From: Neoroseomonas soli
GTDB taxonomy: Bacteria > Pseudomonadota > Alphaproteobacteria > Acetobacterales > Acetobacteraceae
NCBI RefSeq assembly: GCF_018129065.1
Contig: NZ_JAAEDM010000016.1
Coordinates: forward strand, 1-64,000
Length of the DNA: 64,000 nt
Direction of reading: 5' to 3'
Made by a program: the position numbers and the translations under genes
Shown here: in pieces, positions 1-8,167 of the stretch
How positions within the stretch are numbered: the first letter of the stretch is position 1
How the letters are laid out: each line of letters starts with the position of its first letter
Notes under the pieces: generated by a model
What the model was told of the DNA's origin: nothing
The model's database searches: none
Seen by the model: only the letters and a program-made list of their open reading frames with translations

Positions 1-1
1 C

Positions 2-340
2 ACCCTGCCGCGCGGCATGCCGGTCCCGCCCCCGCAGCCGCAGACCCTGCCCACGCCCGTCGCCGCTCCGGCCGCCCCGGCGGCCAGCCAGGGTGGCGGC
101 AACCGCTGGTCCGTTCAGGTCGGCGCCTTCGCGTCCGAGAACCTCGCGCGCACCACCGCCAACCAGGCGCGCGACACCGTCGCCACCATGGGGACGCGCG
201 CCTCGGTGACGCCGGTGCGCCAGGGCAACGCGACGCTCTACCGCGCGCGCGTGACCGGGTTGACCCGCCAGGCGGCGGACCAGGCCTGCTCCCGCCTGCG
301 CACGCGCGGCGCATGCACGGTGGTCGCGCCGGACGCCTGA
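2..340 (+). CDS. SPOR-domain protein, C-terminal part (5' end outside window)
   Basis: The frame is open from the left edge, so the true start lies upstream. What is visible is a Pro/Ala-rich linker followed by a SPOR domain of about 75 residues (WSVQVGAFASENLART at its start, LYRARVTGL in its second half) that reaches the C-terminus. SPOR domains bind denuded septal peptidoglycan. In alphaproteobacteria this arrangement is common at the end of periplasmic D-Ala-D-Ala carboxypeptidases, and also in RlpA-like lipoproteins; the catalytic part is not in the window, so I cannot choose. A strong terminator follows directly, so this is the last gene of its unit. Confidence 0.8.
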   Translation, partial: TLPRGMPVPPPQPQTLPTPVAAPAAPAASQGGGNRWSVQVGAFASENLARTTANQARDTVATMGTRASVTPVRQGNATLYRARVTGLTRQAADQACSRLRTRGACTVVAPDA

Positions 341-375
341 TCCCGCCGGATCGGGACGCTTTGATGCAAGGGGCC

Positions 376-401
376 GGGGCCGAAGGGTCTCGGCCCCTTT
401 T
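376..401 (+). terminator. Rho-independent terminator after SPOR gene
   Basis: A perfect 8-bp stem GGGGCCGA/TCGGCCCC with a 6-nt loop is followed by TTTT. It lies 36 bases behind the SPOR gene and ahead of the acyl-CoA operon. Confidence 0.75.
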
Positions 402-511
402 CCATGCCCGCGCGTCGCGCAGGGGCGCCTCTGCATATGGGCGGGACTGGCCCCCTTGCCGGCATGGCCCGCGGCGGCCACCCTGCCGCCCGCCTTAGCG
501 GAGGAAAGCCC

Positions 512-2650
512 ATGCCTGTCGATGGCAGCCCGGTTCGACCATCAACACTTGTCTCGGGCTTTGCTGCCCTCGATGCCATGGTCCGGCCGCGCTCGGTCGC
601 GGTCATCGGCGCGTCGGACGATCCGACGCGCATCGGCGGCCGGCCGATCTCCTACATGATGAACCAGGGCTTCAACGGGCGCCTGCTGCCGGTGAACCCG
701 AATCGGCCCACGGTGCAGGGGCTGCCGGCCTTCGCCTCCGTCGCCGCCCTGCCGGAAGTGCCGGATGTCGCCATCGTCGCGGTGCCGGGCGAATCGGCGG
801 TGCAGGCCGTGGCCGACCTCGGCGCCAAGGGCTGCCACGCGGCCATCGTCTTCACCGCGGGCTTCGCGGAAGTGGATGACGCCGGCGCCGCCATGCAGGA
901 CCGCCTGGTGGCGGCCGCGCGCAGGCACGGCATGCGCATCCTCGGGCCGAACTGCCTCGGGCTGTTCAATGCCGAGGTCGGTTTCTACCCGATGTTCTCG
1001 ACCTCCTTCGAGCAGGGCTGGCCGATCAAGGGGAACATCGGCATCGCCTCGCAGTCGGGCGCCTATGGCACGCACCTGTTCGCTACCTCGCGCGCGCGGG
1101 GCCTCGGCACCACGGTCTGCGTGACGACGGGCAATGAGAGCGACGTCTCTCTCGGCGAAGTGATCGGCTGGATGGCGCAGGCGCCGGAAGTCGAGGTGAT
1201 CTGCGCCTACGCTGAGGGGATTCGCGAGAGCGAGCGCTTCGTCGCCGCGCTCGACCTGGCGCGGCGCAACCGCAAGCCGGTGGTGATGATGAAGGTGGGC
1301 CGGTCCGAACTGGGCGGCCATGCGGCGAAGTCGCACACCGCGTCGATCGCCGGCGACGACACCATCACCCAGGCGGTGCTGGACGAATTCGGCGTGGTGC
1401 GCGCGAACACCACCGAGCAGATGCTCGACATCGCCTACGCGGCGTCGCGGCGCATCTACCCGGCGAAGAACAGCCTCGGCGTGATTACCGTTTCCGGCGG
1501 CGCGGGCGTGCTGATCTCGGATGCGGCGGAAGCGGCCGGGGTGCCGATGCCGGAAATGCCGGCGGAGGCGCAGGCGAAGCTGAAGTCGCTGATCTCCTTC
1601 TCCGCGCCGCGCAATCCGGTGGACTGCACCGCCCAGGCGGTGAACCAGACGGAGATGTTCGAGCACTTCCTCGAAACCACGGCGGATGCCGGTGGGTATG
1701 CCTCGATGCTGGTGTTCCTGACCCAGACGGGCGGGTCCACCACCATGGCGCCGAAGTTGCGGCCGTATCTCAAGCAGGCGCGGGAGAAGTTCTCCGACCG
1801 GCTCTGGGTGCTCTCCGTCATCGCCTCCGCCGACAAGGTGAAGGGCTATGAGGAGGACGGGTACATCGTCTTCGAGGACCCGACCCGCGCGGTCGCGGCG
1901 ATCGAGGCCATGGGCCGCTTCGGCGCCGCCTTCGCCGCGCCGGCGGCGGAAGAAATCGTGGTGCCGGACGTCGCCCTGCCGGCGACGACGCCGACCGAGG
2001 CCGAGGGCAAGCGCATCCTCGCCAAGGCCGGCGTGCCGGCGGTGCCGGAGAAGGCCTGCGCTTCGGTCGATGAGGCCGTCGCCGCCGCGGAGTCCTTCGG
2101 CTACCCGGTGGTGGCGAAGATCCTGTCGCCGGACATCCTGCACAAGAGCGAGATCGGCGGCGTCATCCTCGACCTCGCCAGTGCCGATGCTGTGCGCGAG
2201 GCCCATGCGACGCTGCTGCAGCGTGCCGCCGAACGCGCGCCCGGCGCGCGCATCGAAGGCGTGCTGATCGCCAAGCAGATCAAGGGCGCGGTCGAGATGG
2301 CGCTCGGCGTCGCACGCGACCCGGTCTTCGGGCCGGTGGCGATGGTCGGCCTCGGCGGCGTGTTCATCGAGATCCTGAAGGACGTCTCCTTCCGCCGCTG
2401 CCCGTTCAGCGAAGCCGAGGCCGAGCGGATGATCCGCTCGCTGAAGGGCTTCCCGCTGCTCGACGGCGCGCGCGGGCGGCCGAAGGCGGATGTGAAGGCG
2501 CTGGCGGGTGCGCTCGCCGCGCTGTCGCGCTTCGCGGCGGGCGCCGGCGACCGCCTGCTGTCGGTGGACGTGAATCCGCTGCTGGTGCTGCCCGAGGGCC
2601 AGGGCGCCTTCGCCGCGGATGCCGTGATCGAGGTGGAGGAAGGCAAGTGA
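512..2650 (+). CDS. Acetate--CoA ligase family (ADP-forming type) acyl-CoA synthetase
   Basis: A 712-residue single-chain enzyme of the ADP-forming acyl-CoA synthetase family, which links a carboxylic acid to CoA through a phospho-histidine intermediate. Order of parts: N-terminal CoA-binding Rossmann domain (VAVIGAS near residue 29), succinyl-CoA-ligase-like domains (IASQSGAYG near 178, KSHTASIAG with the expected phosphorylated His near 275), and a C-terminal ATP-grasp domain from about 496. The ATG at 512 was chosen because GGAGGA sits 7 bases ahead; the frame is open further upstream but runs into the terminator. The next gene overlaps by 4 bases, so it opens a catabolic operon. Substrate is not evident from sequence. 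Confidence 0.85.
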   Translation: MPVDGSPVRPSTLVSGFAALDAMVRPRSVAVIGASDDPTRIGGRPISYMMNQGFNGRLLPVNPNRPTVQGLPAFASVAALPEVPDVAIVAVPGESAVQAVADLGAKGCHAAIVFTAGFAEVDDAGAAMQDRLVAAARRHGMRILGPNCLGLFNAEVGFYPMFSTSFEQGWPIKGNIGIASQSGAYGTHLFATSRARGLGTTVCVTTGNESDVSLGEVIGWMAQAPEVEVICAYAEGIRESERFVAALDLARRNRKPVVMMKVGRSELGGHAAKSHTASIAGDDTITQAVLDEFGVVRANTTEQMLDIAYAASRRIYPAKNSLGVITVSGGAGVLISDAAEAAGVPMPEMPAEAQAKLKSLISFSAPRNPVDCTAQAVNQTEMFEHFLETTADAGGYASMLVFLTQTGGSTTMAPKLRPYLKQAREKFSDRLWVLSVIASADKVKGYEEDGYIVFEDPTRAVAAIEAMGRFGAAFAAPAAEEIVVPDVALPATTPTEAEGKRILAKAGVPAVPEKACASVDEAVAAAESFGYPVVAKILSPDILHKSEIGGVILDLASADAVREAHATLLQRAAERAPGARIEGVLIAKQIKGAVEMALGVARDPVFGPVAMVGLGGVFIEILKDVSFRRCPFSEAEAERMIRSLKGFPLLDGARGRPKADVKALAGALAALSRFAAGAGDRLLSVDVNPLLVLPEGQGAFAADAVIEVEEGK

Positions 2651-3504
2651 CCATCAACTACGAACACCTGCTCAACTACCCGATCCCGGAGATCCGGCAG
2701 ACCATCCGCTGGCAGGACACGGCGCTGTACAATTTCTCCATCGGGCTCGGTCAGGACCCGATGGACCAGAAGCAGCTCGACTTCCTGTACGAGCCGCGGC
2801 TGAAGGCCATACCGGCGATGGCGAACGTGCTCGGCTATCCGGGCTTCTGGCTGCGCAACCCGGACACCGGCGTGGACTGGACGCAGGTGCTGCATGGCGA
2901 ACAGTCGCTGATCCTGCACAAGCCGCTGCCGGCGGAAGGCGAGATCATCGGCAAGTCCCGCATCAGCGCGATCGTCGATCGCGGCGCCGGCAAGGGTGCG
3001 CTGCTCTACAACGAGCGCGTAGTGCTCGATGCGAAGACGGGCGAGAAGCTCGCGACGCTGGAAGGCACGACCTTCGCGCGCGGCGATGGCGGCTTCGGTG
3101 GCCCGTCCGGCCCGGTGAAGAAGCCGCATGCGGAACCCGAGCGCGCGCCGGACGTCGTCGTGGACCTGCCGACGCGGCCGGAGCAGGCGATCGTCTATCG
3201 CCTCAACGGCGATCACAACCCGCTGCACATCGACCCCGAGGTCGCCGCCAAGGCCGGCTTCCGGCAGCCGATCCTGCACGGGCTCTGCACCTTCGGCGTG
3301 GTGTGCCATGCGCTGATGAAGGCGTTGTGCGGCTACGATCCGGCGCGCTTCGGCCGGATGGACCTGCGCTTCTCCTCGCCTGTCTTCCCGGGCGAGACGA
3401 TCCGCACCGAGATCTGGCACGAGGAAGGTGGTGCCGCCTTCCGCGCCCGCGTCGTGGAACGCGACAAGGTGGTGGTCAGCAACGGCCTGTTCAGGCACCC
3501 GTGA
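2647..3504 (+). CDS. MaoC family enoyl-CoA hydratase (hydratase 2 type)
   Basis: A 285-residue double hot-dog protein. The C-terminal half carries the (R)-specific hydratase motif DHNPLHIDPEVA at about 189-200, holding the Asp and His that activate water in MaoC/hydratase-2 enzymes, followed by LHGLCTFG. The N-terminal half is a degenerate hot-dog fold, as in the hydratase part of peroxisomal multifunctional enzyme 2. It starts with GTG inside the stop of the upstream ligase gene (GTGA overlap), which indicates translational coupling. It would hydrate a trans-2-enoyl-CoA formed by the acyl-CoA dehydrogenases encoded downstream. Confidence 0.85.
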   Translation: MTINYEHLLNYPIPEIRQTIRWQDTALYNFSIGLGQDPMDQKQLDFLYEPRLKAIPAMANVLGYPGFWLRNPDTGVDWTQVLHGEQSLILHKPLPAEGEIIGKSRISAIVDRGAGKGALLYNERVVLDAKTGEKLATLEGTTFARGDGGFGGPSGPVKKPHAEPERAPDVVVDLPTRPEQAIVYRLNGDHNPLHIDPEVAAKAGFRQPILHGLCTFGVVCHALMKALCGYDPARFGRMDLRFSSPVFPGETIRTEIWHEEGGAAFRARVVERDKVVVSNGLFRHP

Positions 3505-3532
3505 CGAACGACGCCGGGAGAGAGACGGAACG

Positions 3533-4213
3533 ATGATCAACAAGATCGTACAATCCATGGCCGACGCCATGGCGGGCATCAAGGACGGCTCGACCGTGCT
3601 GATCGGCGGCTTCGGCGCCGTCGGCCAGCCGGACCAGCTCATCGAGGCACTGATCGAGCAGGGCGCGAAGGATCTCACCTGCGTCTGCAACAATGCGGGC
3701 ACGGGGCGCGTCGGCCTGGCGAAGCTGATGGAACTCGGCCGCGTCAGGAAGATCATCTGCTCCTTCCCGCGCAGCGCCGGTTCCGTGGTGTTCGAGGAAC
3801 TGTACCGCGCCGGCAAGCTGGAGCTGGAGATCGTGCCGCAGGGCACGATGGCCGAGCGCATGCGCGCCGCCGGCGCCGGCGTGCCGGCCTTCTTCACCGC
3901 CACCTCGGTCGGCACGCTGCTCGCCGCCGGCAAGGAGCAGCGCGAATTCAACGGCCGCCAGTACGTGATGGAGCATGCGCTGAAGGGCGACGTCGCGCTG
4001 GTGGAAGCCTGGGAAGGCGACCGCTGGGGCAACCTCGCCTACCGTTCCTCCGGACGGAACTTCAACCCGGTGATGGCGATGGCATCGGACCTCACCATCG
4101 CGCAGGTCTCGCATGTCCGCGAACTGGGCGAGATCGAGCCCGACCACGTCCACACGCCCGGCATCTTCGTCCATCGCGTGATCCGGGTGGATCGCGGCCC
4201 GGACTGGGCGTAA
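3533..4213 (+). CDS. pcaI: 3-oxoadipate/3-oxoacid CoA-transferase, alpha subunit
   Basis: A 226-residue family I CoA-transferase alpha subunit. It shows the glycine-rich CoA-binding loop (GFGAVGQP near residue 26) and the conserved stretches NNAGTG, CSFPR, ELEIVPQGT and GDRWGNL. The overall sequence resembles PcaI/CatI, which with subunit B moves CoA from succinyl-CoA to 3-oxoadipate. Start at the ATG at 3533; the frame is open upstream, but only this start gives the typical MINKIV beginning. The B subunit follows 27 bases downstream. The symbol rests on recalled family resemblance; a related 3-oxoacid substrate is possible. Confidence 0.8.
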   Translation: MINKIVQSMADAMAGIKDGSTVLIGGFGAVGQPDQLIEALIEQGAKDLTCVCNNAGTGRVGLAKLMELGRVRKIICSFPRSAGSVVFEELYRAGKLELEIVPQGTMAERMRAAGAGVPAFFTATSVGTLLAAGKEQREFNGRQYVMEHALKGDVALVEAWEGDRWGNLAYRSSGRNFNPVMAMASDLTIAQVSHVRELGEIEPDHVHTPGIFVHRVIRVDRGPDWA

Positions 4214-4240
4214 CGGTAAGCCAGGAGAGGAGACACACCC

Positions 4241-4882
4241 ATGCAGGGTTTTGACCGCAAGGGGATGGCCGCCCGCCTCGCCCAGGACATTCCGGAAGGC
4301 TGGTACGTCAACCTCGGCATCGGCATCCCGACCATGGTCGGCGACTTCGTGCCGATGGACCGCGAGGTCATCTTCCATTCCGAGAACGGCATCCTCGGCA
4401 TGGGCCCCGCGCCTGCGCCGGACAAGGTCGATCCGTGGCTGGTCAATGCCGGCAAGCAGGCCGTCACGCTGCGCCCCGGCGGGTCCTACTTCCACCACGC
4501 GGACAGCTTCGCGATGATCCGCGGCGGGCATATCGACCTCTGCGTGCTCGGCGCCTTCGAGGTCGCGGCGAATGGGGACATCGCCAACTGGGCGACCAGC
4601 GAGAACGACACGGCGCCGGCTGTGGGCGGCGCGATGGACCTCGGCGCCGGCGCCAAGCGCCTCTGGGTGGTGATGGAACACACCACCAAGGACGGCCGTC
4701 CGAAGCTGGTCGAGAAGTGCGGCTATCCGCTGACGACGCCCGGCGCCGTCAGCCGCGTCTACACGAATCTCGGCGTCTTCGAGATCGTGAAGGGCAAGGG
4801 CTTCGTCGTCGTCGAGCTCGCCCCCGGCGTGACGCTCGAACAGGCCCAGGCCGCGACCGCCGCGCCACTGCACACGCAGTGA
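4241..4882 (+). CDS. pcaJ: 3-oxoadipate/3-oxoacid CoA-transferase, beta subunit
   Basis: A 213-residue beta subunit carrying the catalytic glutamate that forms the thioester with CoA, in the motif HSENGILGMGP (Glu48). The GIGIPTMV and GGSYFHHADSFAMIRGGH blocks are also typical. It is preceded by AGGAGAGGAG and lies directly behind the alpha subunit, so the two make the heteromeric enzyme. A GC-rich repeat with a stem-loop (4912-4962) separates it from the acyl-CoA dehydrogenase. As for the A subunit, the exact 3-oxoacid is inferred. Confidence 0.82.
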   Translation: MQGFDRKGMAARLAQDIPEGWYVNLGIGIPTMVGDFVPMDREVIFHSENGILGMGPAPAPDKVDPWLVNAGKQAVTLRPGGSYFHHADSFAMIRGGHIDLCVLGAFEVAANGDIANWATSENDTAPAVGGAMDLGAGAKRLWVVMEHTTKDGRPKLVEKCGYPLTTPGAVSRVYTNLGVFEIVKGKGFVVVELAPGVTLEQAQAATAAPLHTQ

Positions 4883-4911
4883 GTCCCGCGCATCGCCAGC
4901 GGCGATGCGCC

Positions 4912-4962
4912 CCCGCCAAAGAAGGGAGGGGGTTCGGGGGAGGTTCCCCTCCCCCGACCTGC
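4912..4962 (+). repeat. Interspersed repeat family A, copy 1 (stem-loop)
   Basis: A ~50-bp sequence that begins around CCAAAGAAGGGAGGGGG and ends in a 9-bp stem CGGGGGAGG/CCTCCCCCG with a TTCC loop (4935-4956). Two relatives occur at 17039-17088 and, inverted, at 44212-44262. This copy lies between pcaJ and the acyl-CoA dehydrogenase gene, about 14 bases ahead of the latter's ATG. Confidence 0.7.
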
Positions 4963-4975
4963 CCATGAGGAACCG

Positions 4976-6046
4976 ATGAGCCAGGCCCTGGACGACCGAT
5001 CCGAATCCATCCGCATGATCCGCGACAGCGCGGGTGCTGTTGCCCCGCGCGGCGGCGACACCAAGCGCGTGCGCGCCCTGCGCTTCACCAATCCCGGCTT
5101 CGACAAGGGCGTCTTCGCCCAGATGGGCGAGCTCGGCTGGATCGGCCTGGCCGTGTCGGAAGACGCCGGCGGTGCCGGCCTCGGCATGTCCGAGGCGGTG
5201 GCGCTGGCCGAGGAGATCGGCGCCGGCCTGGCGCCCGAGCCGCTGATCCCGGCGATGCTCTCCGCCCGCCTGCTGGCGGCGGCCGAGGACAAGGCGCTGC
5301 TCGCCCCGCTGCTGGAAGGCGGCAAGGTGGTGCTGACCGCGTGGCAGGAGAAGGCGGACACGCTCGCCGTGCCCGGCACCTCCGACGCGCCACGCGTCTT
5401 CGTCCCGATGGCGGCGGGGGCCGATGCCTTCCTGCTGCCGGTGCGCGAGGGCAACCGCATCGCGCTGCTGGCGCTGGATGCGGCCGGTGCGGATGTGGCG
5501 CTGGAAAAGACCATGGACGGCGGCAATGTCGGCACGCTCCGCGCCGACCTCTCGCGTGCCGCGCGCGTCGCCGACGATATCGGCGCGGTGGTCGAGCAGG
5601 CGCTGGACGAGGCGGCGCTGGCGACCGCAGGCCACATGCTGGGCCTGATGGAAAAGGCCTTCGAGATGACGCTGGCCTACCTCAGGACGCGCCAGCAGTT
5701 CGGCCGCATCATCGGCACCTTCCAGTCGCTGCAGCACCGCGCGGCGGACCTCAAGGTGCACATCGCCCTGACGCGCGCGGCGGTGGAATCCGCCGCGGCG
5801 GCGCTCGATGCCGGCGCGACGGGCGCGGTGCGGCAGGCGGCCGTGTCCAAGGCCAAGCACCGCGCGGCGGAAAGCGGGCTGCTGGTGCTGCGCCAGTGCA
5901 TCCAGCTCCATGGCGGCATCGGCTACACGGACGAATACGACGTCGGCATGTATCTGCGCCGCGGCATGGTGATCGCGAACCAGTACGGCTCGGCGACGCT
6001 GCATCGCCGCCGCTTCATGGCCCTGGCGCCGGAGGATGTGGAATGA
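4976..6046 (+). CDS. Acyl-CoA dehydrogenase, small subunit type
   Basis: A 356-residue FAD-dependent acyl-CoA dehydrogenase with N-terminal helical domain (LGWIGLAVSEDAGGAGL), beta domain and C-terminal helical domain (TRQQFGRIIGTFQSLQHRAADL; HGGIGYTDEYDV). It is shorter than the usual 380-390 residues. The position of the MCAD catalytic Glu in the YEGT motif reads QYGS, so that base is absent. Together with a second, larger dehydrogenase two genes on, this suggests a hetero-oligomer of the kind known for PimC/PimD or FadE26/27. The stop overlaps the next start (ATGA). Confidence 0.82.
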   Translation: MSQALDDRSESIRMIRDSAGAVAPRGGDTKRVRALRFTNPGFDKGVFAQMGELGWIGLAVSEDAGGAGLGMSEAVALAEEIGAGLAPEPLIPAMLSARLLAAAEDKALLAPLLEGGKVVLTAWQEKADTLAVPGTSDAPRVFVPMAAGADAFLLPVREGNRIALLALDAAGADVALEKTMDGGNVGTLRADLSRAARVADDIGAVVEQALDEAALATAGHMLGLMEKAFEMTLAYLRTRQQFGRIIGTFQSLQHRAADLKVHIALTRAAVESAAAALDAGATGAVRQAAVSKAKHRAAESGLLVLRQCIQLHGGIGYTDEYDVGMYLRRGMVIANQYGSATLHRRRFMALAPEDVE

Positions 6047-6810
6047 GCGAGGCCGCGCGTGTCCGCGAGGAGATGGACGGCAACGTCCTGATCCTCACCA
6101 TCGACTACCCGCAGCGGAAGAACGCCATCGCACCGGCCGTTCGCGCGGCGCTTGAGGAAGCGATCGAACGCGCCCATGCCGACAAGGCGGTGCGCGCCAT
6201 CGTCATCACCGGCGCGGCGGGCACCTTCTGCGCGGGTGGCGACATCTCCTCCATGGATGTGGGCGACGCGCTCGCGGGGCGTGAGCGCATGCGCCGCACG
6301 CACCGCCTCGTGCGGCTGATGGCGAAGGGCGCGAAGCCGCTGGTCGCCGCGGTGGAAGGCTGGGCAGCCGGTGCCGGCATGGCCGTGGCCTGCGCCTGCG
6401 ACACCGTCGTCGCCGCCGAGGATGCGCGCTTCGTCGCCGGCTTCCACAAGATCGGCCTGATGTCCGACATGGGCCTGCCCTTCTTCCTGCCGCGCCGCGT
6501 GGGCGTCGGCCGGGCGCGCCGCATCCTCTTCTACCATGAGGTGACCGGCGCCGCCGAAGGCGAGAAGATCGGCCTCGTGGACTTCGTCGCGCCGCCGGGC
6601 AAGGCGCTGGAGGTCGCGCTGGAGAAGGCGCGCTTCCTCGCCGCCGAGGCCGCCGGCCCGATCGAGCTGACGAAGAAGATCCTGGCCGAGGGCCTCGACG
6701 AGGCGCTCGCCGACGAGCAGACCTTCCAGGGCCTGCTGTTCACCACCGCCGACTTCCAGGAAGGCCGCACCGCCTTCCTCGAGAAGCGCAAGCCGAACTT
6801 CGGGGGCTGA
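6043..6810 (+). CDS. Enoyl-CoA hydratase/isomerase family protein
   Basis: A 255-residue crotonase-fold protein. The oxyanion-hole region reads GAAGTFCAGGDISSM and the second glycine block is AAGAGMAVA. By my alignment with rat mitochondrial hydratase, the two catalytic glutamates (144 and 164) are replaced: the 'PEILLG' motif reads FHKIGLM and the second site is Arg. It may therefore be an isomerase or another crotonase rather than a plain hydratase. It is translationally coupled to the gene before it and ends 2 bases before the next. Confidence 0.8.
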   Translation: MSEAARVREEMDGNVLILTIDYPQRKNAIAPAVRAALEEAIERAHADKAVRAIVITGAAGTFCAGGDISSMDVGDALAGRERMRRTHRLVRLMAKGAKPLVAAVEGWAAGAGMAVACACDTVVAAEDARFVAGFHKIGLMSDMGLPFFLPRRVGVGRARRILFYHEVTGAAEGEKIGLVDFVAPPGKALEVALEKARFLAAEAAGPIELTKKILAEGLDEALADEQTFQGLLFTTADFQEGRTAFLEKRKPNFGG

Positions 6811-6812
6811 CC

Positions 6813-7982
6813 ATGGTCAACATCGCTCCGCGCGAAACGCAGGACCTCAACCTGATGGAGGACGAGGCGTTCCGCGCCCATGTCCGCCAGTGGATCGAGG
6901 CCAACTACCCGGCGGACCTGCGCAACCCGCCCAAGCGCCTGCACTGGGATGAGAACAAGCCCTGGTACTTCAAGCTGGCCGAGAAGGGCTGGCTCTGCCC
7001 CGGCTGGCCGCGGCAGTTCGGCGGCCTGGGCCTCGCACCCGCCAAGCAGATCATCTTCACGGAAGAGATCGAGCGCTACGGCTGCGCGCGCACCAACGAC
7101 CACGGCATCGTCATGGTCGGCCCGCTGCTGATCAACCACGGCACGCCGGCGCAGCAGGAGTACTTCCTGCCCAAGATCCTCTCCGGCGAGCACATCTGGT
7201 GCCAGGGCTATTCGGAACCCAATGCGGGCTCCGACCTCGCGGCGCTGCGCACCGAAGCGGTGCTGGACGGCGACCACTACATCGTCAACGGCCAGAAGAT
7301 CTGGACCACGCTGGCGACGGACGCCAACTGGTGCTTCCTGCTGGTGCGCACGGACAAGAACGCGAAGAAGCAGGAAGGCATCTCCTTCCTGCTGGTGGAC
7401 ATGGCGACGCCGGGCATCACGGTGAAGCCGATCATCAACCTCGAGTACCATGACGAGTTCTGCGAGGTCTTCTTCGACAACGTGCGCGTGCCGGCGAAGA
7501 ACCTGGTGGGCACGCCGAACCGCGGCTGGGACATGGCCAAGGCGCTGCTGTCCTTCGAGCGCATCTACCTCGGCTCCCCGCGCCTGTCCGCCTATGCCTT
7601 CACGCGGCTGCGCCAGCTCGCGGAACGCATGGGCGTATGGGATGACGCGGCCTTCCAGGAAACCTACGGGAAGCTGCGGCTCGACCTCGAGGACCTGAAG
7701 TCGCTCTACGGCACCTTCGTCGAGAAGCTGCGCCGCGGGGAGACGCTCGGCCCCGACGTGTCGATGCTGAAGATCTTCCAGACGGAACTCTTCCAGCGCA
7801 TCACCGATACGATGCTGGAAATCGCCGGCGAGAATGCGGGCCTGCTGGAGCCGATGGAAGGCAACCGCAACCTCAACCCGACGGGTCTCTACATCCAGGC
7901 GCGCCCGGCCACGATCTATGGCGGGTCGAACGAGATCCAGCGCAACATCCTCAGCAAGAACGTGCTGGGGCTGCCGGGGTAG
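6813..7982 (+). CDS. Acyl-CoA dehydrogenase, large subunit type
   Basis: A 389-residue acyl-CoA dehydrogenase. It has the signature GYSEPNAGSDLA (about residues 132-143), the FAD-binding NGQKIWTT segment, and a C-terminal IYGGSNEIQRN motif. In MCAD the matching motif is YEGT with the catalytic Glu; here it is Gly, so any base must lie elsewhere, as in other members that work as heteromers. ATG at 6813 lies 2 bases behind the previous stop. It probably pairs with the 356-residue dehydrogenase of the same operon to oxidise an acyl-CoA made by the synthetase or transferase. Confidence 0.85.
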   Translation: MVNIAPRETQDLNLMEDEAFRAHVRQWIEANYPADLRNPPKRLHWDENKPWYFKLAEKGWLCPGWPRQFGGLGLAPAKQIIFTEEIERYGCARTNDHGIVMVGPLLINHGTPAQQEYFLPKILSGEHIWCQGYSEPNAGSDLAALRTEAVLDGDHYIVNGQKIWTTLATDANWCFLLVRTDKNAKKQEGISFLLVDMATPGITVKPIINLEYHDEFCEVFFDNVRVPAKNLVGTPNRGWDMAKALLSFERIYLGSPRLSAYAFTRLRQLAERMGVWDDAAFQETYGKLRLDLEDLKSLYGTFVEKLRRGETLGPDVSMLKIFQTELFQRITDTMLEIAGENAGLLEPMEGNRNLNPTGLYIQARPATIYGGSNEIQRNILSKNVLGLPG

Positions 7983-8167
7983 GACCCGCACGAAGGGATC
8001 GCTCGGCCAATCCGGGCGATCCTTCCGGCCAGCTTCGCCGGGTTTGCGGCGATCTTCGCGAGGACCGGCGGGCCGTCCCGGTCGGCATCGATGGCCGTGG
8101 CGGCTTGCCCGCATCGCCGCTGCGGCGCCATGCTCGCCGCGCATCACCGCAGCGGACCCAGCCCGAC

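Noticed and set aside
404-511. Longer N-terminus for the acyl-CoA synthetase
   Set aside because: The extension begins in the terminator of the upstream gene; the ATG at 512 has a proper ribosome site and gives the family start.
3533-4882. Assignment of the CoA transferase to IpdAB (steroid ring opening) or AtoDA
   Set aside because: The sequence blocks fit PcaI/PcaJ better and no steroid-type genes are present, although the substrate remains unproven.
542-6004. Long antisense open frames opposite the acyl-CoA operon (up to 837 residues)
   Set aside because: They are His/Arg/Gly-rich products of the high third-position GC of the sense genes and have no family motifs.
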